From assembly GCA_028869255.1 (NCBI GenBank), contig CP110972.1, forward strand, positions 4,035,001-4,099,000: a stretch of DNA of 64,000 bases, read 5' to 3'. The DNA comes from Pseudomonas poae. GTDB taxonomy: Bacteria; Pseudomonadota; Gammaproteobacteria; Pseudomonadales; Pseudomonadaceae. Positions within the stretch are counted from its first letter, which is position 1. Each line of letters starts with the position of its first letter. The position numbers and the translations under genes are program-made. A model generated the notes under the pieces. The model made no database searches and was not told where the DNA came from. It was given only the letters and a program-made list of their open reading frames with translations. Shown here in pieces: positions 48,484 through 59,235 of this stretch.

Positions 48484-49560
48484 TCAGTGTTTTTTGGCTT
48501 TCTTCACATCCACCAGCCGACGCAGGTGGCAGGTCACTTCCTCGCGGTCGTGGTACAGCTGCTTGCAGCCGATCTCGACCCGAATCCCACGCGCCTTGAA
48601 CCCTTCTTCGATGCGCTCCAGCAGACGCTTGACCTCGGCGTAACGCTGCTTCATCGGCAATTTCAGGTTCACCACCGCCTCACGGCAATAGCCCTCGCCG
48701 ATCCAGGTTTCCAGCAGCGCGGCGTTGCGCGCCGGTTTTTCGACGATATCGCAGACCATCCAGTCCACCGGCTGCTTGGGCACAAAGGTGAAGCCGTCAG
48801 CCATCAAGTGCTGCACCAGGCCGGTGTCCATCAGGCTTTCGGCCATGGGGCCGTTGTCGATGGCGGTCACCAGCATGCCCCGGTTGACCAGTTGCCAGGT
48901 CCAGCCGCCAGGGGCTGCACCGAGGTCGACGCCGGTCATGTCGCCGTGCAGGCGCTCGTCCCACTGGTCGCGGGGGATAAAGTGGTGCCAGGCCTCTTCC
49001 AGCTTCAGGGTCGAACGGCTTGGCGCGTCACGCGGGAATTTCAAACGCGGGATGCCCATCGGCCACATGGCGGAGTTGTTCGACTCGGCCAGGCCCATGA
49101 ATACTTCGCGGCCGCTTTTGAACGTCAGCAGCAGGCGCGGCTGGCTCGGGTCGTCCACCAGTTTGCCGGCGTTGAGCAGGGCTTTGCGCAGGTGCACTTC
49201 GAATTTCTTGCAGAAGTTCGACAGCTCCTTGCCGTCGTTGGTGTCGACCATCTCCAGCCACAGGCTGCCGCACACCGGGAAGCCCTGCAGGTGGTTGAGG
49301 ATCACGCTGATACGGTCGGTTTCCGGCAGGTCGATAAACACCCCGCGTGCCCACTGCCGCGGGAAGATCAGCTCGGCAAAGCGCTGACCGTGCATCAGAC
49401 GCTGGGCGCCGTCTTCTTCGGTGCAGACAAATTCGGCGCAGGCGCTGCCGGTCTTGGTCTTGGCGTAGCCGGAAACGTTCAGGCGCGCGGCGTGTTCCGC
49501 GATCTCGGAACAGACTTCGCCTTCAAAACCCGGGCGGCAGTGCATAAAAAGGGTGTTCAT
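48484..49560 (-). CDS. rlmM: 23S rRNA 2'-O-ribose methyltransferase RlmM (C2498)
   Basis: 358 residues from MNTLFMHCRPGF. N-terminal THUMP-like substrate domain; Rossmann methyltransferase with the SAM motif GVDLGAAPGGWTWQL, catalytic-region VDWMVCDIVEKP and NLKLPMKQRY. It methylates C2498 of 23S rRNA. It diverges from acnA. Confidence 0.93.
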   Translation of the reverse strand: MNTLFMHCRPGFEGEVCSEIAEHAARLNVSGYAKTKTGSACAEFVCTEEDGAQRLMHGQRFAELIFPRQWARGVFIDLPETDRISVILNHLQGFPVCGSLWLEMVDTNDGKELSNFCKKFEVHLRKALLNAGKLVDDPSQPRLLLTFKSGREVFMGLAESNNSAMWPMGIPRLKFPRDAPSRSTLKLEEAWHHFIPRDQWDERLHGDMTGVDLGAAPGGWTWQLVNRGMLVTAIDNGPMAESLMDTGLVQHLMADGFTFVPKQPVDWMVCDIVEKPARNAALLETWIGEGYCREAVVNLKLPMKQRYAEVKRLLERIEEGFKARGIRVEIGCKQLYHDREEVTCHLRRLVDVKKAKKH

Positions 49561-49750
49561 TGAATCTCCTGGCAACCGGCTTGCTGTAGCGCAATGCCTG
49601 TCATGAAAACGCGCGCATGATAGCCGAGTTCGGAACCTTGGACTTAACGATAGAGTCCAGTTATTAGCCTGCTAATGAAAACAGGGCTAAGTTGAAAGCT
49701 CTGTTCGTCCCGTCAGGTCCGTAGCCGTGCGGACCATAAGGAGTCATGTA
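49561..49750. promoter_or_regulatory. Divergent region between rlmM and acnA with palindromes
   Basis: A candidate acnA promoter is TTGGAC at 49638-49643 with TATTAG at 49662-49667. Overlapping it are TGGACT-N9-AGTCCA (49639-49659) and ATTAGC-CT-GCTAAT (49663-49676). Confidence 0.45.
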
Positions 49751-52491
49751 ATGTCATCCCTTGATAGCCTGAGAACCCTTAAAACCCTGCAGATAGACGA
49801 CAAAACCTACCACTACTTCAGCCTGCCCGAAGCCGCCAAGAGCCTGGGTGACCTGGATAAGCTGCCGATGTCCCTCAAGGTGCTGCTGGAAAACCTGCTG
49901 CGCTGGGAAGACGACAAGACCGTCACCGGCGCCGACCTCAAGGCGATCGCCGCCTGGCTCAAAGAGCGCCAGTCCGACCGCGAGATCCAGTACCGCCCCG
50001 CCCGGGTATTGATGCAAGACTTTACCGGGGTGCCCGCCGTGGTCGACCTGGCCGCCATGCGCGCCGCCGTGGCCAAGGCCGGTGGCGACCCGCAGCGCAT
50101 CAACCCGCTGTCCCCGGTGGACCTGGTGATCGACCACTCGGTGATGGTCGACAAATTCGGCACCACCAGCGCGTTTGAGCAGAACGTCGACATCGAAATG
50201 CAGCGCAACGGCGAACGCTACGCCTTCCTGCGCTGGGGCCAAAGTGCCTTCGATAACTTCAGCGTCGTGCCACCGGGCACCGGCATCTGCCACCAGGTCA
50301 ACCTCGAATACCTCGGCCGCACCGTGTGGACCAAGGATGAAGACGGCCGCACCTACGCGTTCCCCGACACCCTGGTGGGCACCGATTCGCACACCACCAT
50401 GATCAACGGTCTCGGCGTACTCGGCTGGGGCGTGGGCGGTATCGAAGCGGAAGCGGCGATGCTCGGCCAGCCGGTGTCGATGCTGATTCCGGAAGTGATC
50501 GGCTTCAAGCTCACCGGTAAATTGAAAGAAGGCATTACCGCCACCGACCTGGTGCTGACCGTCACGCAGATGCTGCGTAAAAAAGGCGTGGTGGGTAAGT
50601 TCGTCGAATTCTATGGCGACGGCTTGGCCGACCTGCCCCTGGCCGACCGCGCCACCATCGCCAACATGGCCCCGGAATACGGCGCTACCTGTGGTTTTTT
50701 CCCGGTGGACGACGTAACGCTGGACTACCTGCGCCTGTCCGGCCGTCCGGCAGCAACCGTGAAGCTGGTGGAGGCTTACACCAAGGCGCAAGGCTTATGG
50801 CGCAACGCAGGCCAGGAACCGGTGTTCACCGACAGCCTGGCCCTGGACATGGGCAGCGTCGAAGCCAGCCTCGCCGGGCCGAAACGCCCGCAGGACCGCG
50901 TGTCGCTGCCGAATGTCGGCCAAGCGTTCAGCGATTTCCTCGATCTGCAATTCAAACCGACCAACAAGGAAGAAGGCCGCCTGGAAAGTGAAGGCGGTGG
51001 CGGTGTGGCCGTGGGCAACGCCGACCTGGTGGGTGAGACCGACTATGAATACGACGGCCAGACCTATCGCCTGAAAAACGGCGCCGTGGTGATCGCCGCG
51101 ATCACCTCCTGCACCAACACCTCCAACCCGAGCGTGATGATGGCGGCCGGCCTGGTGGCGAAAAAGCCGTGGAAAAAGGCCTGACCCGCAAACCCTGGGT
51201 CAAGACCTCCCTGGCTCCAGGTTCCAAAGTGGTCACCGACTACTACAAGGCGGCGGGTCTTACCCAGTACCTCGACCAGCTCGGTTTCGACCTGGTGGGC
51301 TATGGCTGCACCACCTGTATCGGCAACTCCGGCCCCTTGCCCGAGCCGATCGAAAAAGCCATCCAGAAGGCCGATCTGGCCGTCGCTTCGGTGCTGTCCG
51401 GCAACCGTAACTTTGAGGGTCGCGTGCACCCGCTGGTGAAAACCAACTGGCTGGCCTCGCCGCCGCTGGTGGTCGCCTATGCGCTGGCCGGCACCGTGCG
51501 TATCGATATCAGCAGCGAGCCGCTGGGGAACGATCAGGACGGCAAGCCGGTGTACCTCAAGGACATCTGGCCGAGCAGCAAAGAGATTGCTGACGCGGTG
51601 GCACAGGTCAGCACCGGTATGTTCCACAAGGAATACGCCGAGGTGTTTGCCGGTGACGCGCAGTGGCAAGCCATTGAAGTGCCGCAGGCCGCGACTTACG
51701 TGTGGCAGAAAGACTCTACCTACATCCAGCATCCGCCGTTTTTCGATGACATCGCCGGCCCCTTACCGGTGATCAAGGATGTCAAAGGCGCCAATGTACT
51801 GGCCCTGCTGGGCGATTCGGTGACCACCGACCACATCTCCCCCGCCGGCAATATCAAGACCGACAGCCCGGCTGGCCGCTACCTGCGCGAGCAAGGCGTG
51901 GAACCGCGGGACTTCAACTCCTACGGCTCACGCCGCGGCAACCATGAAGTGATGATGCGCGGCACGTTCGCCAATATCCGCATCCGCAATGAGATGCTCG
52001 GCGGCGAGGAGGGTGGCAACACGCTCTACATCCCTACCGGCGAGAAAATGCCGATCTATGACGCAGCCATGCAATACCAGGCTTCTGGCACGCCGCTGGT
52101 GGTGATCGCAGGCCAGGAATACGGCACCGGGTCAAGCCGTGACTGGGCGGCCAAGGGCACCAACCTGCTGGGGGTCAAGGCGGTGATCGCCGAGAGCTTC
52201 GAGCGGATTCACCGCTCCAACCTGGTAGGCATGGGCGTGCTGCCGTTGCAGTTCAAGCTGGACCAGAACCGCAAGGCGCTCAAGCTGACCGGCAAGGAGA
52301 AAATCGACATTCTCGGTCTGACCGACGTGGAGATCACCCCGCGCATGAACTTGACGCTGGTGATTACGCGGGAGGATGGCAGCAGCGAGAAGGTCGAGGT
52401 GCTGTGCCGGATCGACACGCTCAATGAAGTGGAATACTTCAAGTCGGGCGGGATTCTGCACTATGTACTGCGGCAGTTGATCGCCTCTTAA
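49751..52491 (+). pseudogene. acnA: Aconitate hydratase A, frameshifted as read
   Basis: [4Fe-4S] enzyme isomerising citrate and isocitrate. The start [13 protein letters not shown] has AAGGAG upstream. The first frame runs to 51184 and the second continues from about 51169. Restoring one A in the run at 51161-51165 gives [17 protein letters not shown] and a continuous 913-residue protein, the expected length. As read the product would lose two of the three cluster cysteines: [10 protein letters not shown] is before the break, while [12 protein letters not shown] is after it. The 3' half is otherwise perfect, through [20 protein letters not shown] lost base in an A6 homopolymer is the simplest cause. 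Confidence 0.9.
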
Positions 52492-52509
52492 GCACGACGC
52501 AGATCAAAT

Positions 52510-52596
52510 GTGGGAGTGGGCTTGCTCGCGAATACGGTGGATCAGTCAAATATGTATCGACTGACACTGTGCATTCGCGAGCAAGCCCGCTCCCAC
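52510..52596. repeat. REP inverted pair, GCTCGCGAA family
   Basis: GTGGGAGTGGGCTTGCTCGC and the complement of GTGGGAGCGGGCTTGCTCGC facing each other between acnA and the hydroxylase gene. Confidence 0.9.
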
Positions 52597-52616
52597 ATTT
52601 TTGACCGCGTTTCAGA

Positions 52617-53555
52617 TCAGCCGAACAACCACTTCCACAACAGCACCAACACCACCACCGCCAGAATCGGCCGCGCAATGCGGTACGCCTTCGGATGCTT
52701 GCGCTTCCACTGTTTGACCACACCACTGAACTTGTCGCTGAAGGTCTTGCTCCACGCATATGCCTGGTTGATGCCGCCCACGCGTTCGTCGTCGAGGTTC
52801 TGCGGCGCCGTAGCGCGGCCCAATTGCTTGCTGACCCAGCGGTTGATGCGGGTCATTACACGGTTGCTCAGCGGGCGTTCGATGTCGCAGAACAGAATCA
52901 CGCGGGTCTGCTCGGTTTCGTTCTTGACCCAGTGCACGTAGGTTTCGTCGAACATCACGTCCTCACCGTCGCGCCAGGCGTAAACCTGGCCGTCGACGAA
53001 GATCCGGCAGTCGTCGGAATTCGGCGTGGACAGGCCCAGGTGGTACCGCAGGGAACCGGCAAACGGGTCGCGGTGCGGGTTGAGGTGGCTGCCGCCCGGC
53101 AACAGGGCGAACATCGCGCCCTTGACGTTGGGGATGCTGCTCACCAGCGCCACGGTTTTCGGGCAGAGCGCCTCGGCCGATGGCAGGGGTTTGTCATACC
53201 ACTTGAGGTAAAAACGCTTCCAGCCCTTTTTGAAGAACGACCCGAAACCGGCGTCGTTGTTCTTTTCGGCGGCGCGGATGTAGCCCTCGTCGAACAGGTG
53301 CATGGCCTCTTCGCGGATCACTTCCCAGTTGTCCTTGAGCACGTCCAGTTCGGGAAACTTGCTGCGGTCCAGGTACGGCTTGGACGGCACGGCCGAAAAC
53401 AGGTACATCAAGGCGTTATAGGGGGCGAACAGCGCCGAATGGTTGACGAACTGGCGCAACATCGGCAAACGCGCCTTGCCGCGCAGGTGCACATACAGCG
53501 TGCTGCCGATAAACAACGCCAGTACCGACAGTTTGGCGGCCAAAGAAAAGGTCAT
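52617..53555 (-). CDS. lpxO: Aspartyl/asparaginyl beta-hydroxylase family protein (LpxO-like)
   Basis: 312 residues from MTFSLAAKLSVLALF; the 40 in-frame residues upstream are not family-like. N-terminal and C-terminal TM segments (ILAVVVLVLLWKWLF). The Fe(II)/2-oxoglutarate site is HLNPHRDPFAG (HxD-like) and DETYVHWVKNE, with a 2-oxoglutarate-binding Arg in QTRVILFCD. LpxO 2-hydroxylates lipid A acyl chains at the inner membrane; the family also contains protein hydroxylases, so the symbol is tentative. Confidence 0.82.
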   Translation of the reverse strand: MTFSLAAKLSVLALFIGSTLYVHLRGKARLPMLRQFVNHSALFAPYNALMYLFSAVPSKPYLDRSKFPELDVLKDNWEVIREEAMHLFDEGYIRAAEKNNDAGFGSFFKKGWKRFYLKWYDKPLPSAEALCPKTVALVSSIPNVKGAMFALLPGGSHLNPHRDPFAGSLRYHLGLSTPNSDDCRIFVDGQVYAWRDGEDVMFDETYVHWVKNETEQTRVILFCDIERPLSNRVMTRINRWVSKQLGRATAPQNLDDERVGGINQAYAWSKTFSDKFSGVVKQWKRKHPKAYRIARPILAVVVLVLLWKWLFG

Positions 53556-53676
53556 GCAGCAACTCCTGAAATAATCGCCTGGCCAACAGCAGACGTAGCA
53601 GCCGGCCATGATAAACAGTTGAGCCATTATGCAGAAGGCCCGAGCTGACCGGCTGACACAAATCAAACATCGCATT

Positions 53677-53844
53677 GTGGCGAGCCTGCTTTCTGTGGCG
53701 AGCGGGCTTGCCCGCGTTGGGGCGCGGAGCGGCCCTAAAACCAGTCACCGTGTTTAGCTCTGCAGAAATGCGGCGTGGGCCATTGGGGCTGCTGCGCAGC
53801 CCAACGCGGGCAAGCCCGCTCGCCACAACAAGCCTGCTCGCCAC
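53677..53844. repeat. Composite REP cluster, GCGTTGG family
   Basis: A full inverted pair at 53695-53825 (GTGGCGAGCGGGCTTGCCCG and its complement) is flanked on both sides by shorter decayed arms (GTGGCGAGCCTGCTT on the left and its complement on the right). Confidence 0.85.
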
Positions 53845-53871
53845 AGCGAGCCTGCTCAACACAGGCATATA

Positions 53872-54846
53872 TCAAGCCTGGGTTTCTTGTTCGGTAAACA
53901 GATCGCTGAAGAGCATGCTCGACAGGTAGCGCTCACCGGAGTCCGGCAGAATCACTACGATGGTCTTGCCCTGCATTTCCGGCTTCTCGGCCAGGCGCAC
54001 GGCCACCGCCATCGCGGCACCGCAGGAGATGCCGCACAGAATCCCCTCTTCCTGCATCAGGCGCAGGGCCATGGCCTTGGACTCGTCATCGGTCACCAGC
54101 TCTACGCGGTCGACCATCGACAAATCGAGGTTTTTCGGCACGAAACCGGCGCCGATGCCCTGGATTTTGTGCGGGCTGGGCTTGATCTCTTCACCAGCCA
54201 GTGCCTGGGTGATCACCGGCGACACGATCGGCTCTACCGCCACCGACAATATCGGTTTGCCCTGGATGTTTTTGATGTAGCGCGACACACCGGTGATGGT
54301 GCCGCCGGTGCCCACGCCCGCGACCAGTACGTCCACCGCGCCATCGGTGTCGTTCCAGATTTCCGGGCCGGTGGTTTTCTCGTGGATCGCCGGGTTGGCC
54401 GGGTTTTCAAACTGGGCCGGCATAAAGTAGGTGGCCGGGTCGCCGGCGACGATTTCAGCCGCCTTGTCGATAGCCCCTTTCATGCCTTTGGCCGGCTCGG
54501 TCAGCACCAACTCGGCGCCGAGGGCCTTGAGCACCTTGCGCCGCTCAATACTCATGGAGGCCGGCATGGTCAGCAGCAGCTTGTAGCCACGGGCCGCGGC
54601 GACGAAGGCCAGGCCGATACCGGTGTTGCCGGAGGTAGGTTCGACGATGGTCATGCCCGGCTTGAGTTTGCCGGAGCTTTCGGCGTCCCAGATCATGTTT
54701 GCGCCAATGCGGCACTTCACCGAATAGCCTGGGTTGCGCCCTTCAATCTTGGCCAGGATGGTCACGCCACGCGGGGCGATGCGGTTGATCTGCACCAGGG
54801 GCGTGTTACCGATGGAGTGCGCGTTGTCTGCAAAAATGCGGCTCAT
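53872..54846 (-). CDS. cysK: Cysteine synthase A
   Basis: 324 residues from [16 protein letters not shown]; the 49 upstream residues are spurious. PLP Lys in [16 protein letters not shown] (CysK-type, not CysM); [11 protein letters not shown] binds the substrate and [10 protein letters not shown] the phosphate. It makes cysteine from O-acetylserine and sulfide. Ends [11 protein letters not shown]. Confidence 0.94.
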   Translation of the reverse strand: MSRIFADNAHSIGNTPLVQINRIAPRGVTILAKIEGRNPGYSVKCRIGANMIWDAESSGKLKPGMTIVEPTSGNTGIGLAFVAAARGYKLLLTMPASMSIERRKVLKALGAELVLTEPAKGMKGAIDKAAEIVAGDPATYFMPAQFENPANPAIHEKTTGPEIWNDTDGAVDVLVAGVGTGGTITGVSRYIKNIQGKPILSVAVEPIVSPVITQALAGEEIKPSPHKIQGIGAGFVPKNLDLSMVDRVELVTDDESKAMALRLMQEEGILCGISCGAAMAVAVRLAEKPEMQGKTIVVILPDSGERYLSSMLFSDLFTEQETQA

Positions 54847-54968
54847 GACGGGTCCTTTAGGCAATATCAAGAAGGCCACAAGGGTATGCCTCGTGCTGCA
54901 AAGCGTCCAGTCGGAGGAACGTTGGGCGCGTCCGCACAGTCCATCTCCTACATGCAAGGAGAACCGCC

Positions 54969-56045
54969 ATGAAACGTCGCTACAGCTGGCCACTATGGAC
55001 CGTCGCCGGAGTGCTGGTATTGCTGGTTGCCATCAGTGTCGCCCTGCCCTATCTGGTGCGTAACTACCTCAACGACAAGCTCGCCGACATGGGCGACTAC
55101 CGTGGCCAGGTCACCGACGTGGACCTGGCACTGTGGCGCGGCGCGTACCGCATCAACGGCCTGCAGATCGTCAAGGTCGACGGCAAGGTGCCTGTACCGT
55201 TCGTCAAGGCGCCGCTGATCGACCTCGCGGTGAGCTGGCATTCGTTGTGGTACGACCATGCGGTGGTGGCCAAGGTGCTGTTCATCAACCCCGAGGTGAA
55301 CTTTGTCGACGGCGGCGCCAACCAGCAGGCATCCCAGACCGGTAAAGGCACCGACTGGCGCGAGCAACTGAGCAAACTGGCACCGATCACCCTCGATGAA
55401 GTGCGCATCCAGGAGGGCAAGATCGCTTTCCATAACTTCAGCTCCAAGCCCCCGGTGAATATCAACGCCACCTCGGTGAATGCCAGCTTCTACAACCTGA
55501 CCAACGTGGTCGACGTCAAAGGCAAGCGCGATGCACGCTTCGAAGGCAAGGCCCTGCTGCAAGGCCAGGCACCGCTGGAGGCCACCGCCACCTTTGACCC
55601 GCTGAGCAATTTCGAAAACTTCGAATTCCGCTTTCGCGCCAAGGATTTGCAGCTCAAGCGCATGAATGACTTCGCCTCGGCCTACGGCAAGTTCGATTTC
55701 AAGGCCGGTACCGGCGATGTGGTGATCGAAGCCCAGGCGGAAAAAGGCCAACTGACCGGTTACATCAAGCCGCTGCTGCGCGATGTCGAGGTGTTCGACT
55801 GGCAGCAGGACGTGGAAAACAAGGACAAAAACATCTTCCGTTCGATCTGGGAGGCCGTGGTCGGCGCCAGCGAGACCGTGTTGAAAAACCAGTCCAAGAA
55901 CCAGTTCGCCACCCGCGTGGAGCTGAGTGGCAGCGTGCATCAGCAAAATGTCAGCGCGTTCTCTGCATTTTTGGCGATTTTGCGTAATGGGTTTATCCAG
56001 GCGTTCAATGCCCGTTACGAGCAACCCAAGCCCAGCGCAGATTAA
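54969..56045 (+). CDS. DUF748 (AsmA-like) membrane-anchored protein
   Basis: 358 residues. One N-terminal TM ([21 protein letters not shown]) then a long periplasmic beta-rich region ([43 protein letters not shown]). The family resembles AsmA-like proteins of the envelope. Preceded by AAGGAGAACCGCC. Followed 130 bases later by the MoxR gene on the same strand; cotranscription is possible. Confidence 0.82.
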   Translation: MKRRYSWPLWTVAGVLVLLVAISVALPYLVRNYLNDKLADMGDYRGQVTDVDLALWRGAYRINGLQIVKVDGKVPVPFVKAPLIDLAVSWHSLWYDHAVVAKVLFINPEVNFVDGGANQQASQTGKGTDWREQLSKLAPITLDEVRIQEGKIAFHNFSSKPPVNINATSVNASFYNLTNVVDVKGKRDARFEGKALLQGQAPLEATATFDPLSNFENFEFRFRAKDLQLKRMNDFASAYGKFDFKAGTGDVVIEAQAEKGQLTGYIKPLLRDVEVFDWQQDVENKDKNIFRSIWEAVVGASETVLKNQSKNQFATRVELSGSVHQQNVSAFSAFLAILRNGFIQAFNARYEQPKPSAD

Positions 56046-56174
56046 CTGGGGGAGCGGTGCAGCGTGAAGGTTGTGTCGTGACCGGCCATTCAGAGACTGA
56101 ATAACCCGTCTGCGTTCACAGTCGCCGGGGCTGCGCGGTATAGTCCGGGCATTGATGAATTCGAGGAATGACCG

Positions 56175-57020
56175 ATGAAGTTCGAAGGCACCCAGGCCTA
56201 TGTGGCTACCGATGACCTGAAATTGGCCGTCAACGCCGCCATCACCCTGGAGCGGCCATTGCTGGTCAAGGGCGAACCGGGCACCGGCAAGACTATGCTC
56301 GCCGAGCAACTGGCCGAATCCTTCGGCGCCAAACTGATTACCTGGCACATCAAGTCCACCACCAAGGCGCATCAGGGCCTCTACGAGTACGACGCGGTTA
56401 GCCGCCTGCGTGACTCGCAGTTGGGCGTGGATAAAGTGCACGATGTGCGCAATTACCTGAAAAAAGGCAAGCTCTGGGAAGCGTTCGAGTCCGAAGAGCG
56501 GGTGATTCTGCTGATCGATGAAATCGACAAGGCCGATATCGAGTTCCCCAACGACCTGCTGCAAGAACTCGACAAGATGGAGTTCTACGTCTACGAAATC
56601 GACGAGACCATCAAGGCCAAGAAACGCCCGATCATCATCATTACCTCCAACAACGAAAAAGAGCTGCCGGACGCGTTCCTGCGCCGCTGCTTCTTCCACT
56701 ACATCGCTTTCCCCGACCGCACCACCCTGCAAAAAATCGTGGATGTGCACTACCCGGACATCAAGAAGGACCTGGTCAGCGAAGCCCTGGACGTATTCTT
56801 CGACGTGCGCAAAGTGCCGGGCCTGAAGAAAAAGCCGTCCACCTCCGAGCTGGTCGACTGGCTCAAATTGCTGATGGCCGACAATATCGGCGAGGCCGTG
56901 CTGCGCGAGCGCGACCCGACCAAGGCCATCCCGCCCCTGGCCGGTGCGCTGGTGAAGAACGAGCAAGATGTGCAACTGCTGGAGCGACTGGCGTTCATGA
57001 GCCGTCGCGGTAATCGCTGA
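56175..57020 (+). CDS. MoxR-family AAA+ ATPase
   Basis: 281 residues. Walker A GEPGTGKTM near residue 37, Walker B LLIDEIDKAD, sensor-1 IIITSNNEKELPDAF and arginine LRRCFFHY. MoxR ATPases act as chaperones for metal or complex assembly and pair with a VWA protein, as here: the next gene starts at the last base of the stop codon (TGATG). Confidence 0.93.
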   Translation: MKFEGTQAYVATDDLKLAVNAAITLERPLLVKGEPGTGKTMLAEQLAESFGAKLITWHIKSTTKAHQGLYEYDAVSRLRDSQLGVDKVHDVRNYLKKGKLWEAFESEERVILLIDEIDKADIEFPNDLLQELDKMEFYVYEIDETIKAKKRPIIIITSNNEKELPDAFLRRCFFHYIAFPDRTTLQKIVDVHYPDIKKDLVSEALDVFFDVRKVPGLKKKPSTSELVDWLKLLMADNIGEAVLRERDPTKAIPPLAGALVKNEQDVQLLERLAFMSRRGNR

Positions 57021-58198
57021 TGTTGCTCAACCTGTTCAATGAAATGCGCGCGGCCAAGGTGCCGGTGTCGGTGCGCGAGCTGCTTGACCTGATCAACGCC
57101 CTGAAACAGCGCGTGACCTTCGCCGACATGGACGAGTTTTACTACTTGGCCCGGGCGATTCTGGTCAAGGACGAGCGGCATTACGACAAGTTCGACCGGG
57201 CGTTCAGCGCCTACTTCAACGGCCTGGAAAAGCTCGACGACCACCTGCAGGCGTTGATCCCCGAGGAGTGGCTGCGCAAGGAGTTCGAACGCTCGCTGAG
57301 CGATGAAGAGCGTGCGCAGATCCAGTCCCTCGGCGGCCTGGACAAGCTGATCGAAGAATTCAAGAAGCGCCTGGAAGAACAGAAGGAACGCCACGCCGGC
57401 GGCAACAAGTGGATCGGCACCGGCGGCACCAGCCCGTTCGGTTCCGGCGGCTACAACCCGGAAGGCATTCGCGTGGGTGACGCCGGCAAACGCCAGGGCA
57501 AGGCGGTAAAGGTCTGGGACCAGCGCGAGTACAAGAACCTCGACGACCAGGTTGAGCTGGGCACGCGCACTATCAAGATCGCCCTGCGCCGCCTGCGCAA
57601 GTTTGCGCGCCAGGGTGCGGCCGAAGAGCTGGATATCGACGGCACCATCGACCACACCGCCCGCGATGCCGGGTTGCTGAATATCCAGATGCGCCCGGAG
57701 CGGCGTAACACCATCAAGCTGCTGTTGCTGTTCGACATCGGCGGCTCGATGGATGCCCACGTCAAAATCTGCGAAGAGTTATTTTCGGCGTGCAAGACCG
57801 AGTTCAAGCACCTGGAGTACTTCTACTTCCACAACTTCGTGTACGAGTCGGTGTGGAAAAACAACCAGCGCCGCACCTCGGAACGCACCTCGACCCAGGA
57901 TTTGCTGCACAAATACGGCGCCGATTACAAAGTGATCTTTATCGGCGATGCGTCGATGGCGCCGTATGAAATAACCCAGGCCGGCGGCAGTGTTGAGCAC
58001 TGGAACGAGGAGCCGGGGTATGTGTGGATGCAGCGTTTCATGGCCAAGTACAAGAAGTTGATCTGGATTAACCCGTATCCCAAGGACACGTGGGGGTACA
58101 CCGCCTCGACCGGGATTGTGCGGGAGTTGGTGGAGGATCAGATGTACCCGCTGACGTTGCGCGGGTTGGAAGAAGGCATGCGCTTTCTCTCCAAATAA
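57020..58198 (+). CDS. VWA-domain protein, CoxE-like
   Basis: 392 residues. N-terminal helical region (MRAAKVPVSVRELLDLINAL), then a charged linker (EEFKKRLEEQKERHAGGNKW), then a von Willebrand A domain with a MIDAS-like LLFDIGGSMDAH (DxGGS in place of DxSxS). Overlaps the MoxR gene by one base, so the pair forms a chaperone-adaptor unit. No target complex is visible nearby. Confidence 0.88.
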   Translation: MLLNLFNEMRAAKVPVSVRELLDLINALKQRVTFADMDEFYYLARAILVKDERHYDKFDRAFSAYFNGLEKLDDHLQALIPEEWLRKEFERSLSDEERAQIQSLGGLDKLIEEFKKRLEEQKERHAGGNKWIGTGGTSPFGSGGYNPEGIRVGDAGKRQGKAVKVWDQREYKNLDDQVELGTRTIKIALRRLRKFARQGAAEELDIDGTIDHTARDAGLLNIQMRPERRNTIKLLLLFDIGGSMDAHVKICEELFSACKTEFKHLEYFYFHNFVYESVWKNNQRRTSERTSTQDLLHKYGADYKVIFIGDASMAPYEITQAGGSVEHWNEEPGYVWMQRFMAKYKKLIWINPYPKDTWGYTASTGIVRELVEDQMYPLTLRGLEEGMRFLSK

Positions 58199-58212
58199 AC
58201 GCAGATCCAAAT

Positions 58213-58300
58213 GTGGGAGCGGGCTTGCTCGCGAATGCGCAGTGTCAGCCAACCTATCAGGCAACTGACCCACCGCTTTCGCGAGCAAGCCCGCTCCCAC
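58213..58300. repeat. REP inverted pair, GCTCGCGAA family
   Basis: GTGGGAGCGGGCTTGCTCGC and its complement between the VWA gene and pxpC. Confidence 0.92.
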
Positions 58301-58320
58301 CTTCTGGATTGCAGCGTGGT

Positions 58321-59235
58321 TTAGCCCGTGGTTAACCGCTGCAAATACTCGATATGCTGCCGATGCGCCGTCTCCTGCACCACCGGCGCCAACCGAACCT
58401 TCTCCCCCGGCAGACACTGCGCCAGCCGCGCCAGCGCCAATGGTGTCAGCGCACCTAGACGCGGGTAACCACCAATGGTCTGCCGATCATTGAGCAACAC
58501 AATCGGCTGCCCATCCGGCGGCACCTGGATCGCCCCCAGAGGAATTCCTTCGGAGATCAACGACGGCCCCTGATACTGCAACGGCGTGCCCAACAGGCGC
58601 ATACCCATGCGGTCGGCGCGGCTGTCCAGCGCCCACTCGGTGTTGAAGGCATCGAACAGGCTTTGCCCACTGAACTGGCCGATTTGTGCGCCGACAATCA
58701 CGTCCAGTGATGCTGCCGATTGCAACCCTGGGTCAGCCAGCACTTTCATCGCCCCGCCCGTACCGGAATACGCCAACCGCCCGCCTTCAGCCAGCACTTT
58801 GCCGAAACCATCAAGCCCGCCCAGTTCCTCACGTACCACCGTGGCGCAACTGCCCAGCACCTGCGGCGCATCAAACCCGCCCGGTGCCGCCAGGTAAGCC
58901 CGCGCCCCGTTGAATGGCTGGGTAAAGCGCAAACGCTGGCCCTTTTGCAGGATAAAACTGCGGCCGGGGCTGATGGCGCGTTCGTCGATATACGCGCCCA
59001 GGTCCGCACCGGCAAGGGCCAGCAGGCAGTAATCCTCGGCCTGCACGGTAAAGCCGCCGAGGGTAATTTCCACCACCGGCGCGTCCAGCGCATTGCCCAA
59101 CAGCCAGTTGGCCCAGGACATCGACACCCAGTCCAGCGCGCCGCCCTGGGTCACGCCCAAGTGGCGCACGCCAAAACGACCGGCGTCCTGCAACAGGCAC
59201 AGCGGCGTGCTGGCCTCGATCAACAAGCGGCTCAT
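58321..59235 (-). CDS. pxpC: 5-oxoprolinase subunit C (KipA family)
   Basis: 304 residues. The biotin-dependent-carboxylase-like / KipA family: LLQDAGRFGVRHLGVTQGGALDW at the start, RAYLAAPGGFDAP and GTPLQYQGPSLISEGIPLGAIQVPPDG. With PxpA and PxpB it hydrolyses 5-oxoproline to glutamate using ATP. Its ATG overlaps the pxpB stop. Confidence 0.92.
   Translation of the reverse strand: MSRLLIEASTPLCLLQDAGRFGVRHLGVTQGGALDWVSMSWANWLLGNALDAPVVEITLGGFTVQAEDYCLLALAGADLGAYIDERAISPGRSFILQKGQRLRFTQPFNGARAYLAAPGGFDAPQVLGSCATVVREELGGLDGFGKVLAEGGRLAYSGTGGAMKVLADPGLQSAASLDVIVGAQIGQFSGQSLFDAFNTEWALDSRADRMGMRLLGTPLQYQGPSLISEGIPLGAIQVPPDGQPIVLLNDRQTIGGYPRLGALTPLALARLAQCLPGEKVRLAPVVQETAHRQHIEYLQRLTTG

Noticed and set aside
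53872..54993. Longer cysK start with 49 extra residues
   Set aside because: The extension is not family-like; MSRIFADN fits CysK.
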